Below are positions 45,006 to 53,473 of a stretch of DNA of 64,000 nt, piece after piece. The DNA lies in the NCBI GenBank assembly GCA_002304925.1, contig DBPT01000020.1:91199-155198 (forward strand), in the 5' to 3' direction. A program made the position numbers and the translations under genes. A model generated the notes under the pieces. That model ran no database searches and had not been told where the DNA came from. It saw only the letters and a list, made by a program, of their open reading frames with translations. Every line of letters starts with the position of its first letter. The first letter of the stretch is position 1. Source of the stretch: Prolixibacteraceae bacterium UBA1413 (GTDB lineage: Bacteria; Bacteroidota; Bacteroidia; Bacteroidales; Prolixibacteraceae).

Positions 45006-45716
45006 TCAGGCAATATTGGTATAGACTGCCTGGACGTCGTCGTCTTCTTCCAGCTTGTCGATCAGTTTATCGATATCGACCATCTGCTCCTCGGTGAACT
45101 CCACCGGATTATTGGCATACCGTTTAAGGGTGGCGGAAGTGACTGCAATGCCCAATTTTTCAAATGCGGCCGACATGTCGCCGAAGCTTGTGAAATCGGC
45201 GTAAGCGAAATACTCCCCTTCGTGTTCTTCAATTTCCTCCAGTCCGGCATCTATTAGTTCAAGTTCCAAATCGTCGATCTCCATTTTGGAAGGTTTCTCA
45301 AACTGGAAAACCGACTGCCGGGTAAACATGAATTCCAGGGATCCCGTGGGTGACAGCTGTCCGCCCGATTTGCTGAAGTAATTTTTGATATTGGCGACAG
45401 TACGGGTGTTGTTATCGGTGGCACATTCCACGAATATCAGGACCCCATGGGGGCCCTTGCCTTCGTAATTGACTTCATCGTACGATTCCGCATCCTTCCC
45501 CGAAGCCCTCTTGATGGCAGCTTCGATATTTGCCTTGGGCATGTTCTGGGCCTTGGCGTTCATGATGGCGGTACGCAGTGCCGCGTTGGTGTCGGGGTCG
45601 GGACCGCCGGCCTTTGCGGCAATGGTAATGGTCTTGCCTAGCCGGGGAAAAACCCTCGACATCATCCCCCACCGTTTCTCTTTGGCCGCCCTGCGGTATT
45701 CAAATGCTCTTCCCAT
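45006..45716 (-). CDS. yebC: YebC/PmpR family protein
   Basis: A 236-residue member of the YebC/TACO1 family, recognised by its start (MGRAFEYRRAAKEKRWGMMS), IAAKAGGPDPDTNAALR and AIKRASGKDAESYDEVNYEG. Members were described as transcription regulators, and more recently some as ribosome-associated factors easing translation of proline-rich stretches. The acidic C-terminal region (LIDKLEEDDDVQAVYTNI) is typical. It lies between the isoprenoid-fold gene and the kinase-RapZ gene without overlap. Confidence 0.94.
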   Translation of the reverse strand: MGRAFEYRRAAKEKRWGMMSRVFPRLGKTITIAAKAGGPDPDTNAALRTAIMNAKAQNMPKANIEAAIKRASGKDAESYDEVNYEGKGPHGVLIFVECATDNNTRTVANIKNYFSKSGGQLSPTGSLEFMFTRQSVFQFEKPSKMEIDDLELELIDAGLEEIEEHEGEYFAYADFTSFGDMSAAFEKLGIAVTSATLKRYANNPVEFTEEQMVDIDKLIDKLEEDDDVQAVYTNIA

Positions 45717-45807
45717 ATTTCTGATAGACTATATTAATGGATGGTTTCCTGTTCATAAAACAGTTTACTAACGAACCCCAAAATTGCGAATTTTTTTCGT
45801 ACCGGCA

Positions 45808-47238
45808 TCATCCCTGTTCCAGTTCCCTGTGGACCAGAATCACGTTTACGGGAAAATTGTTTTTCAAGTGCCGGGCAAGGATTTCAGCCGCGAATACCGA
45901 CCGGTGTTGTCCTCCCGTGCACCCGAAATTCACGGAGAGATGGGAAAATCCCCTGGCAATATACTTTTTCACCGATTGATCTATCAGCACTTTGATCGCC
46001 TGGAGAAATCCCGGCATTTCAGATTTGTCCTCCAAAAAATGCTGAACCTCAGCATCTTTTCCTGTCAGAGTTTTGAATTCCGGGTATTTGCCCGGATTAT
46101 GGATCGCCCTGCAGTCAAACACAAAGCCTCCCCCGTTGCCTGACGGATCTTGTGGAATTCCTTTCTTGTAACTGAAGCTGGTAATGCGCACGGTGAGGTT
46201 ATGTTCTTTCTGACCGATGGAACGAAGAAAGGAAGAATGGGCCACCTGGTTCAACACACTGACCAGTTCGGGGAGTTCCACGGGCAGATCCAGTTTCTGG
46301 AGAATCGCTTCCAGGTTGTCGAGTGCATAGGGGATGCTTTTCAGAAAGTGTTCCTTTTTTTCGTAAAAACCCCTGAATCCATAGGCTCCCATGCTCTGCA
46401 TGATGCGGATAAGCACAAATCCCTTGAAATAACGTATGAATTCATAGCGGTCGACTGGCAGGATTTTTTCGAGCTGGTCCAGATAAAATTCAAACAATTC
46501 ATCCCTGACCCTTTGCGGTATGTCAGCTTTCCCGTCATAAAGCAGGGAAGCCAGGTCATACTGTAATGCACCCCTTCTTCCACCCTGGTAATCGATGAAG
46601 AATACCTTTCCATCCCTGAGCATAATGTTCCTGGACTGGAAATCACGATACATAAAGAAGTGGTTGTCAGCACTCAGCAGGTAATCGGTAAACCTGGAAA
46701 AGTCATCTTCCAGAAGTTGTTCGTCAAAGGGGATTTTTGCCAGTTTCAGGAAATAATATTTGAAATAACTAAGGTCCCATTTCATAGACTGCATGTCGAA
46801 GGCCGCCCGCGGATAGCAAACCGAATAATCGATTGTTTTTCCTGCGGTTACCTGAATAGATGGCAGGATAGACAATACTTTTTTGTATTCGTCGATGATG
46901 GTCCTCGAAAACCCCTCATGTATCCTGGTTTTGTTCAAAAAATCGAAAAGGGTGACCGATCCCAGATCTTCCTGAAGGTAATACCGGGGATCTTCATCCT
47001 GAAGAAGAATTTCAGGAACCGGGATCCCCGATTCCCTGAAGTGCCGGGAGAAGGAGATAAATGCCCGGTTTTCCTTAATATCGGCGTTGTACGTGCCGAT
47101 GGCGGAAAAGTTCTCCCGCCGCAGGCGGACATATTCCCTGTAAGATCCGGAATGAGGAAGAACCTCAGATAATTCTGCCTCTTGTCCGGTATATTCCCTG
47201 AACAGTCCGCCCAAAATCTCCAATACTTTCTGATCCAA
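45808..47238 (-). CDS. AmgK-like sugar kinase fused to RapZ C-terminal domain
   Basis: A 476-residue two-domain protein. Residues ~1-330 form an aminoglycoside-phosphotransferase-type kinase with catalytic loop MYRDFQSRNIML (Tyr replaces the usual His of HxD) and metal site VFFIDYQGGRRGALQYDLAS, most like AmgK, which phosphorylates MurNAc/GlcNAc at the anomeric position in cell-wall recycling. Residues ~345-476 match the RapZ C-terminal domain: FVFDCRAIHNPGKY, LSVNFGCTGGQHRSV and VHRELE. In E. coli that domain binds glucosamine-6-phosphate and regulates GlmS synthesis. The fusion suggests a link between amino-sugar phosphorylation and sensing. A MurU-like partner is not in the window. Confidence 0.85.
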   Translation of the reverse strand: MDQKVLEILGGLFREYTGQEAELSEVLPHSGSYREYVRLRRENFSAIGTYNADIKENRAFISFSRHFRESGIPVPEILLQDEDPRYYLQEDLGSVTLFDFLNKTRIHEGFSRTIIDEYKKVLSILPSIQVTAGKTIDYSVCYPRAAFDMQSMKWDLSYFKYYFLKLAKIPFDEQLLEDDFSRFTDYLLSADNHFFMYRDFQSRNIMLRDGKVFFIDYQGGRRGALQYDLASLLYDGKADIPQRVRDELFEFYLDQLEKILPVDRYEFIRYFKGFVLIRIMQSMGAYGFRGFYEKKEHFLKSIPYALDNLEAILQKLDLPVELPELVSVLNQVAHSSFLRSIGQKEHNLTVRITSFSYKKGIPQDPSGNGGGFVFDCRAIHNPGKYPEFKTLTGKDAEVQHFLEDKSEMPGFLQAIKVLIDQSVKKYIARGFSHLSVNFGCTGGQHRSVFAAEILARHLKNNFPVNVILVHRELEQG

Positions 47239-47289
47239 ATCGGGAAGTTTTAAAAGTTAAATTTTATATTTATCCATAATTTCGTGGTG

Positions 47290-48015
47290 ATGATGAAACG
47301 AATTTCATTCAAAAATATTCAAATTTTGAAACTCACAGGAAAAATTCTGACGGTTGCTGGAGTTTTCTTTGTTCTTGCGCTTTTTCTGGCCTTTACCACG
47401 CTTCCTTTTTGGGGATTGCACTGGCTGGGAACCAGCCTTTCGAAGCCGGACAGGGTCCCGGCCCACATCATTTTGCTTGGGGGCAGCGGAATGCCGAGTG
47501 AATCCAATCTGATACGCGGTTGGTATGCCGCATGTGCAGCAGAAGCCATACCTGCCAGCAGGATCGTCATTGTCATGCCGGGAGACACATCGGATTTTGA
47601 AGGCACACCGCGGAAAATGGAAAGGGAACTGGCGATCAGGGGGATAGCAGGGGAAAGGATTCTCTTCGAAAGCACAGGGACCAATACCCGGTCACAGGCA
47701 CTCGCCTGTGCTGCATTGCTAGGGACGAACCTGCCGGTGATGCTGGTGACTTCTCCTGAAAACATGCGGAGAAGTATCCTCTGCTTTCGCAAAGCCGGAT
47801 TTGCGGAGGTAAATGCCCTTCCCGCCTTCGATAATCCTTCGGAAGCCGATTTTTCTTTCCGCGACGACGACCTCGGAAGCGCCCCTCCCCTCGTGCCCGA
47901 TGTGGGCAATAATTTCCAGATCAGGTATCAGGTATGGACTCACCTGAAATATGAAGTCATGATCGTACGTGAGTTTATGGCTCTGGCGTATTACCGTTTA
48001 AGAGGATGGATTTAA
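47290..48015 (+). CDS. DUF218/SanA-YdcF-like membrane protein
   Basis: A 241-residue protein with one N-terminal membrane helix (TVAGVFFVLALFLAFTTL) and a DUF218 domain: HIILLGGSGM near the start of the domain, ESTGTNTRSQALACAA and LVTSPENMRRSILCFRKAGF. Relatives (SanA, ElyC, YdcF) act in envelope integrity in an unclear way. Two ATG codons (47290, 47293) follow two GTG codons; I use 47290. It is divergent from the kinase-RapZ gene. Confidence 0.85.
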   Translation: MMKRISFKNIQILKLTGKILTVAGVFFVLALFLAFTTLPFWGLHWLGTSLSKPDRVPAHIILLGGSGMPSESNLIRGWYAACAAEAIPASRIVIVMPGDTSDFEGTPRKMERELAIRGIAGERILFESTGTNTRSQALACAALLGTNLPVMLVTSPENMRRSILCFRKAGFAEVNALPAFDNPSEADFSFRDDDLGSAPPLVPDVGNNFQIRYQVWTHLKYEVMIVREFMALAYYRLRGWI

Positions 48016-48058
48016 ACAATAGGGAACATCCCTGAAATCGGAATCAATGATTATTCTT

Positions 48059-48066
48059 TACATTTG
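48059..48066 (+). promoter_or_regulatory. -7 element before serine-hydrolase-like gene
   Basis: TACATTTG, an exact TAnnTTTG match, lies 40 bp before the ATG at 48107. Confidence 0.45.
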
Positions 48067-48106
48067 CCTTCCTGATTTTTAATCATATTGATTTATTAAA
48101 AGAATT

Positions 48107-49318
48107 ATGAGGACGAAACGTGTATTGGCGGGATTGGCTTTTCTGCTTCTGGTTACGTCAGGTTGTCAGCAGAAGAAGGATCCGGAAAGGATTTTCGACC
48201 GTAAATTCATGAAGGTTATCCATGCGGCCAGGCAGGAGGCGTATATTTTCCAGGCCAGGAATTTCATTCCGGGAGGATCGGTGGCGTTGTCAATCGACGG
48301 GAAACTGGTTTGGTCTGAAGGGCTGGGACAAGCGAGCACTGACCTGGAAGTTCCGGCGACCAGGTTCACCAAATACCGCATGGGACAGGTAACCCAGGTT
48401 CTAACTTCTTTGGCTTACTACAGAATGGCCGGGGAAAAGGTCCTGGATCCCGGTGAGATGGTCTGGAAATACCTGCCCGATTTTCCGGAGAAGAAATATC
48501 AACTGAAACTACAACATCTTGTTGATCAGACATCCGGGATCAGGCAGCCTACCGATCAGGAGGTCAATTGGAGGGGATTGAACACGACCCTGCGGAAGGG
48601 GATCGAGAATTTTTCAGCCGACACCCTGCTGTTCCCTCCGGGGATGTACCAGTATCCGACGATTTATAACTTCACGCTCCTCGGGGCAGTCATGGAAGAG
48701 GTTACCGGGCATCCTTTTTCAAAGGTTCTCAGCCAGTGGGTTATCGATACCCTGAAATTGGAAAACACGGTACCCGACAATCCCCTCGTCACTATCAAAG
48801 GGCGGAGCGATTTTTATGACCGCAACCTGATCGCTCAAACCATCAACGCCGTAACCTACGACCTTCGTTACCGGATGTCCTCCGACGGATATCTTTCCAC
48901 AGCCGAAGATCTGGTTAAACTGGGAAACGCACTGCTCTCTTCGCCGGTACTGCCTGACAGCATCAAAAAAAGGATGTTTACGCCTCCCCTAGTCAATAAT
49001 GAATCTCAGGGAAGCATGGGCAACGGGTTGCTGTTCCTCGCCGACAGGCAGGGTAAACCATTTTACGCTGCCAGGGCAAATGTCAGGGGAAGTGCCGCCC
49101 TTTTGCTGATTTATCCGGAGGAAAAATTGGTTTTCGCATGGATGACAAATCTGAGTGATGAAGGGGAAGAGTTGCCGGTTTTGAGAATCGCCAACATGTT
49201 CAGGGATTTCCTGACCGGAAATTATGGCAAAGCTGCGGAAACAGTCAAAGAGAGGAAAAAACCGGACAAGAAGGATTCAACAGAGGAAAGAGTGGGTGAA
49301 GATGGCCCGGAAGCTTGA
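48107..49318 (+). CDS. Serine-hydrolase (beta-lactamase-fold) lipoprotein lacking catalytic residues
   Basis: A 403-residue lipoprotein (lipobox TSGC) with the class C beta-lactamase/DD-peptidase fold. Fold landmarks are clear: GGSVALSIDGKLVWSEGLG, LQHLVDQTSGIRQP, SSDGYLSTAEDLVKLGNAL. The catalytic SxxK, expected after the RI(A/G) strand, reads Q94-V-T-Q97 in YRMGQVTQVLTS, and the YxN motif reads YPT (YPTIYNFTLLGA). Both changes remove the acyl-enzyme chemistry, so this is probably a pseudo-enzyme with a binding or structural role. The tail is Lys/Glu-rich (KERKKPDKKDSTEER). It is followed 134 bp later by GH97. Confidence 0.82.
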   Translation: MRTKRVLAGLAFLLLVTSGCQQKKDPERIFDRKFMKVIHAARQEAYIFQARNFIPGGSVALSIDGKLVWSEGLGQASTDLEVPATRFTKYRMGQVTQVLTSLAYYRMAGEKVLDPGEMVWKYLPDFPEKKYQLKLQHLVDQTSGIRQPTDQEVNWRGLNTTLRKGIENFSADTLLFPPGMYQYPTIYNFTLLGAVMEEVTGHPFSKVLSQWVIDTLKLENTVPDNPLVTIKGRSDFYDRNLIAQTINAVTYDLRYRMSSDGYLSTAEDLVKLGNALLSSPVLPDSIKKRMFTPPLVNNESQGSMGNGLLFLADRQGKPFYAARANVRGSAALLLIYPEEKLVFAWMTNLSDEGEELPVLRIANMFRDFLTGNYGKAAETVKERKKPDKKDSTEERVGEDGPEA

Positions 49319-49452
49319 CTGCGACCTGGTCGACATGATATGTACATCATTGAAAGTATGTCACCTTAAACGTGTTCTGAAAAAACCCGGTGCTTTTTTA
49401 TCTTTATATATAGACTTTTTTACTTGCGGAACTTAAATAAATAAATTAATCA

Positions 49453-51405
49453 ATGAATAACTTCAAGTTCATTTCGGCTATAATAATCCTCGTCAACCTG
49501 CTTTCTTTTCAGAATGTCATGGCTCAGGATTTTACAGTTACTTCTCCGGATCAAAACATCAAAATCAAGATCATCAATGGTGAGCAGCTTACCTGGTCAT
49601 GCACTTTCCTGAACAGGATGATCACGGAGTCTTCCGCATTGGGATTTGAGTTTAAGAATGAACCTGCAATGACAGGGAATTTCAATGTAATATCGACCGG
49701 TTTGAACGAGATTAATGAAATCTGGAACCCGGTAGTAAAATCCAAGCATTCTGAAATCAGGAACCATTTCAATGAGCTTTTTTTGCTTCTGAAAGAAAAA
49801 GAATCGCCCATGCGGGAAATGGGGATTACTTTCAGAGCTTACAACGATGGAATTGCTTTCCGGTATCACCTGCTGAGGGGGGCAAAAATCGTTGACCGGC
49901 AGATTACCAGGGAGCTGACCACTTTTGCTATTCCGGGAGATCCGAAAGCCTGGGTAGTGGAGTATGGTGGCTATTCTACGTCCCAGGAATCAGAGTTCAA
50001 AGAATTTCCGCTGAGTTATGTAACAGACAAAACCATCGCAGGCATGCCGTTTCTGATGGATTACGGTGAAAATTGCTGGGTGGCCCTTACGGAAGCCAGG
50101 ATCGACAATTTCCCTGCTTTCTATCTGGGAACCAATGGAAAGTCCGGCCAGTTGACTACAAAACTTGTCCCGCTTCCCGGGGAACCGGAAGATGGGGTAA
50201 AAGCCCGTTTTGCAGACGAGGTTTTCTCTCCTTGGCGGGTTTTGATGATCGGGAATTCCCCGGGAACCCTGATTGAATCGGATATCATTCAAAACCTGAA
50301 TGATCCCTGCGCCATCAGCGACCCATCCTGGATCAGACCGGGCATGAGTGCCTGGGATCATTGGTGGAGCGGAGAGGTAAAAATGGAGATGCCGGTTATC
50401 AAGCAATATATCGATCTGGCTTCTGAAATGGGATGGCCCTATATGCTGGTTGACTGGCAATGGTACGGGAAATTCAACACGCCGGAGGCGGATATTACCC
50501 GCTGGGCTCCGCAGATCAATATGCCGGAGATCATTGCCTATGCTGCATCAAAAAATGTAAGAATCATTGTCTGGCTCTATTCCACTGATGTCAACCGGAA
50601 CAGTGCCTACAAAAAGGCTTTTCCGCTGTATCACCAGTGGGGTGTCGCCGGGGTCAAGATTGACTTTATGGACCGGGATGACCAGCAAATGGTGAACTGG
50701 TATCACGACATCATCCGCTGTGCAGCTGATAACCAGTTGCTGGTCAATTTTCACGGAGCCTACAAACCCGACGGGATCATCCGTACCTGGCCTAACATGA
50801 TCACCCGTGAAGGGGTGTTGGGCGGGGAGTATTACAAATTCTCCGACAGAATGAGTCCGGAACACAATGTGAAACTGGCTTTCACCCGGATGTTGGCAGG
50901 ACAAATGGATTACACCCCCGGCGGTTTCCTCAATGTAACCCGGGAAGAGTGGAAACAGCAGGTGCCGACACTGGTCTGGAACACCCGGGCAGCCGAACTT
51001 TCGAAGTTTGTCATCTTTGAAAGTCCGTTGACTGTGGTTTGTGACCATCCCGACCATATTCTGAACCAGCCAGGTTCCGATTTCCTGAAAATCGTCCCCA
51101 CAACATGGGATGATATCCGGTTTCTGGGCGGTTATCCCGGTGATTATGTGGCCATTGCAAAAAGAAGTGGCGATCAGTGGTTCATCGGAATTCTGAATAA
51201 CCAGTCTGGAAAACAGGTCACCATTCCTGTCAATTTTCTTCCAGCCGGCAATTATGAACTGGAATCGTGGAGCGACACCAAAAAGTCGGACAAAGAACCG
51301 ACTGACATTCAGAAAAAAGTTCAGAAACTCAAATTTGACGAGCCGTTAAAAATTACACTGGCTAAAAACGGCGGATATGTCGGTGTAATCAGCAAACTAA
51401 AATGA
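49453..51405 (+). CDS. Glycoside hydrolase family 97
   Basis: A 650-residue exported enzyme with a signal peptide ending VMAQ. It has the GH97 N-terminal beta-sandwich (DFTVTSPDQNIKIKI), a TIM barrel (SAWDHWWSGEVKMEMPVIKQ) and a C-terminal sheet domain. GVKIDFMDRDDQQMV places an Asp where retaining GH97 alpha-galactosidases have their nucleophile, whereas inverting SusB-type alpha-glucosidases use Glu as base; so an alpha-galactosidase-like, retaining activity is more likely. TREGVLGGEYYKF holds further conserved acids. It stands alone without susC/susD genes. The next cluster starts 84 bp downstream. Confidence 0.92.
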   Translation: MNNFKFISAIIILVNLLSFQNVMAQDFTVTSPDQNIKIKIINGEQLTWSCTFLNRMITESSALGFEFKNEPAMTGNFNVISTGLNEINEIWNPVVKSKHSEIRNHFNELFLLLKEKESPMREMGITFRAYNDGIAFRYHLLRGAKIVDRQITRELTTFAIPGDPKAWVVEYGGYSTSQESEFKEFPLSYVTDKTIAGMPFLMDYGENCWVALTEARIDNFPAFYLGTNGKSGQLTTKLVPLPGEPEDGVKARFADEVFSPWRVLMIGNSPGTLIESDIIQNLNDPCAISDPSWIRPGMSAWDHWWSGEVKMEMPVIKQYIDLASEMGWPYMLVDWQWYGKFNTPEADITRWAPQINMPEIIAYAASKNVRIIVWLYSTDVNRNSAYKKAFPLYHQWGVAGVKIDFMDRDDQQMVNWYHDIIRCAADNQLLVNFHGAYKPDGIIRTWPNMITREGVLGGEYYKFSDRMSPEHNVKLAFTRMLAGQMDYTPGGFLNVTREEWKQQVPTLVWNTRAAELSKFVIFESPLTVVCDHPDHILNQPGSDFLKIVPTTWDDIRFLGGYPGDYVAIAKRSGDQWFIGILNNQSGKQVTIPVNFLPAGNYELESWSDTKKSDKEPTDIQKKVQKLKFDEPLKITLAKNGGYVGVISKLK

Positions 51406-51489
51406 TAAGGGATACCGTTATGATCGACCATATCGGGAGTACTGACATTCCGGGATTAAAAGCCCAACCAACAATAAGTTGTGTATCAG

Positions 51490-52269
51490 ATGAAGCATAT
51501 TATTTTCTGTAATTGCCGGGGTGAACGGATCAGTCAGGATAAGTTGAAGATCATAGAATCTCACCTGACGGGGCTGACCTTTAGAATCACCATGTTAATA
51601 GATCTCTGCGGTCTTGCCGGAATGAAAGATGATTCCCTGGTTGGTGTTTTCGATAATCAGGAACAAAAGCTGGTTATCGGATGCTATCCCAGGGCCATGA
51701 AGCTTCTCCTGCACCCTGCCGGAGTGAAAAACTCAGATCTCCCTGGATCAAGGTTCATCAATCTTCTGGAAACGGAAGCTTCAGCAGCCATTGAACAAAT
51801 CAATGAATTTTGCGGAGGACAGGTATCCGCGTCCTCGTTCAGGGAAATCAGGGAGGACTCAGGATGGCCGTCCTGGTTCCCGGTAATCGATTATTCAAGG
51901 TGCACAACATGCGGCCAGTGTGCTGATTTCTGCCTTTTCGGGGTGTATGACAAAACTGACGAAAGAGTCAGTGTGGTCAATCCCAAGGCATGCAAGAACA
52001 ATTGCCCCGCCTGCGCAAGGATATGTCCTGCGACCGCTGTCATTTTTCCGAAATATAAATTTGGCGGAGCAATAGGCGGATCCGGTGAAATTGATGAAAT
52101 TGCAGAACATGAAAGACAGGTTCAGGACATCGAGTCCATTCTGGGGAATGATATTTATTCAGCCCTCCAGGCCAGGAAAGTGAAAAGAGAATCGATCATC
52201 AGGCAGGAAGCTCTTAACAAAGCCATTTCCGAAAGGGACAACGCACTGAAAGAAAGTGACAGGAAGTGA
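51490..52269 (+). CDS. 2x[4Fe-4S] ferredoxin-domain protein, first gene of terpenoid cluster
   Basis: A 259-residue protein. Residues ~1-125 form an unfamiliar domain beginning HIIFCNCRGERIS with LVIGCYPRAMKLLL, loosely recalling the Cys-containing segments of HdrA-like proteins; this is only a resemblance. Residues ~140-190 carry two cluster motifs, CTTCGQCADFC and CKNNCPACARICP. The C-terminal 60 residues are charged and helical. An in-frame GTG at 51481 is an alternative start. It is followed 10 bp later by the radical SAM gene, so an electron-donor role for that enzyme is a reasonable inference. Confidence 0.8.
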   Translation: MKHIIFCNCRGERISQDKLKIIESHLTGLTFRITMLIDLCGLAGMKDDSLVGVFDNQEQKLVIGCYPRAMKLLLHPAGVKNSDLPGSRFINLLETEASAAIEQINEFCGGQVSASSFREIREDSGWPSWFPVIDYSRCTTCGQCADFCLFGVYDKTDERVSVVNPKACKNNCPACARICPATAVIFPKYKFGGAIGGSGEIDEIAEHERQVQDIESILGNDIYSALQARKVKRESIIRQEALNKAISERDNALKESDRK

Positions 52270-52279
52270 AACCGGAATT

Positions 52280-53458
52280 ATGTCAGTAATCAAAAACTTC
52301 TTCAAATCCGACAGCCGCTGCAGGAGAAAATTCCTGGTTAATATGGGTTTCAAAAGCTTAACGGGTTTAATGAAATTCAGGAAAAGGAGCAAAAACGGCG
52401 AGGTTTTTCCTGCTTTTCAGTTCATTTCCGTTACAAACGACTGTAACCTGCACTGCCAGGGATGCTGGGTGGTGGTAGATGGTCCGAAAGTATATATGGA
52501 TCTTTCAACGATGAATTCCGTTATTGAAGCCGGCAAAAAGAAAGGCTCCTTCTTTTTTGGGATCCTGGGAGGGGAACCCCTCATGCATTCACAAGTGCCC
52601 TTGCTTTTTGAAAATCATCCTGACGCTTACTTTCAGCTCTTTACGAACGGCACCCTTTTTACCAAAGACTTTGCAATAAGGCTTAGGAGAGCCGCAAACG
52701 TCACTCCGCTGATAAGCTTTGAGGGGGATGAGCAAGTGGCTGATATCAGGCGGCGCGGACACGGTATTTATAACCGTACAATGAAAGCGCTCAGAACATC
52801 GGTCTCGGAAGGATTGATAACAGGGGCAGCCATAAGTGTTTGCAAATCAAATATAGAAATGGCTCTTTCTGACGATTTTGTAAAAATGCTGCATGATCTG
52901 GGAGTAATGTACCTCTGGTATTATATCTACCGCCCTGCGGGCAGCAGTCCGAATTATGACCTTGCTCTTGATGGTCCTGATATCCTGCGACTGAGGAAAT
53001 TCCTTGTCGACGGGAGAACACGCCTCCCAATGGTTCTTATTGATTCTTACTGGCATGCAAACGGAGAACCCTTCTGTCCGGCTGCCGACGGGCTCAGCCA
53101 TCATATTAACCCGTCAGGTCAGATAGAGCCCTGCCCCGTTATACAACTCACCCGTGAAAATATTCATGACGGGGAACTCATTCACATCTTTGAAAACTCT
53201 GAGTTCCTGAAGGATTTTAAAAATGAAATCCACCATAAAACAAAAGGATGTGTTTTCATGGAAGATCCGGCATGGCTGAAATCCTTTGCTGAAAAACATG
53301 GTGCTGTGAATTCCTCCAACCGGCCAGGGTACCTGGATGATCTTACAAATGCCCCTGTCATCGCAAGCCATGGCTCCTGCCCTGTTATTCCTGAAAAGAG
53401 CCTGATTTACAGGCTGGCAAAGAAAGCAGCCTTTTTTGGGATGGGTGCTTATGGCTGA
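52280..53458 (+). CDS. Radical SAM enzyme of the terpenoid cluster
   Basis: A 392-residue radical SAM protein. The cluster motif is C55-N-L-H-C59-Q-G-C62 (VTNDCNLHCQGCW), followed by the GILGGEPLMHS SAM-binding strand. Near the C-terminus are more cysteines (GEPFCPAADG, IEPCPVIQL, TKGCVFMED, HGSCPVIP), suggesting one or more auxiliary iron-sulfur clusters, as in SPASM-type enzymes. Radical SAM enzymes known to act on terpenoids include HpnH, which adenosylates hopene; this one is not clearly HpnH by sequence. Its position between the ferredoxin and polyprenyl synthase genes suggests it modifies the prenyl or cyclised product, an inference. The ATG at 52280 is used; an in-frame GTG at 52256 overlaps the preceding gene. 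Confidence 0.85.
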   Translation: MSVIKNFFKSDSRCRRKFLVNMGFKSLTGLMKFRKRSKNGEVFPAFQFISVTNDCNLHCQGCWVVVDGPKVYMDLSTMNSVIEAGKKKGSFFFGILGGEPLMHSQVPLLFENHPDAYFQLFTNGTLFTKDFAIRLRRAANVTPLISFEGDEQVADIRRRGHGIYNRTMKALRTSVSEGLITGAAISVCKSNIEMALSDDFVKMLHDLGVMYLWYYIYRPAGSSPNYDLALDGPDILRLRKFLVDGRTRLPMVLIDSYWHANGEPFCPAADGLSHHINPSGQIEPCPVIQLTRENIHDGELIHIFENSEFLKDFKNEIHHKTKGCVFMEDPAWLKSFAEKHGAVNSSNRPGYLDDLTNAPVIASHGSCPVIPEKSLIYRLAKKAAFFGMGAYG

Positions 53459-53473
53459 TTTAAATTGAATAGT

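Noticed and set aside
45780..45794. AAAATT-GCG-AATTTT hairpin after the kinase-RapZ gene
   Set aside because: Weak AT stem; on the relevant (minus) strand it lacks a convincing T run.
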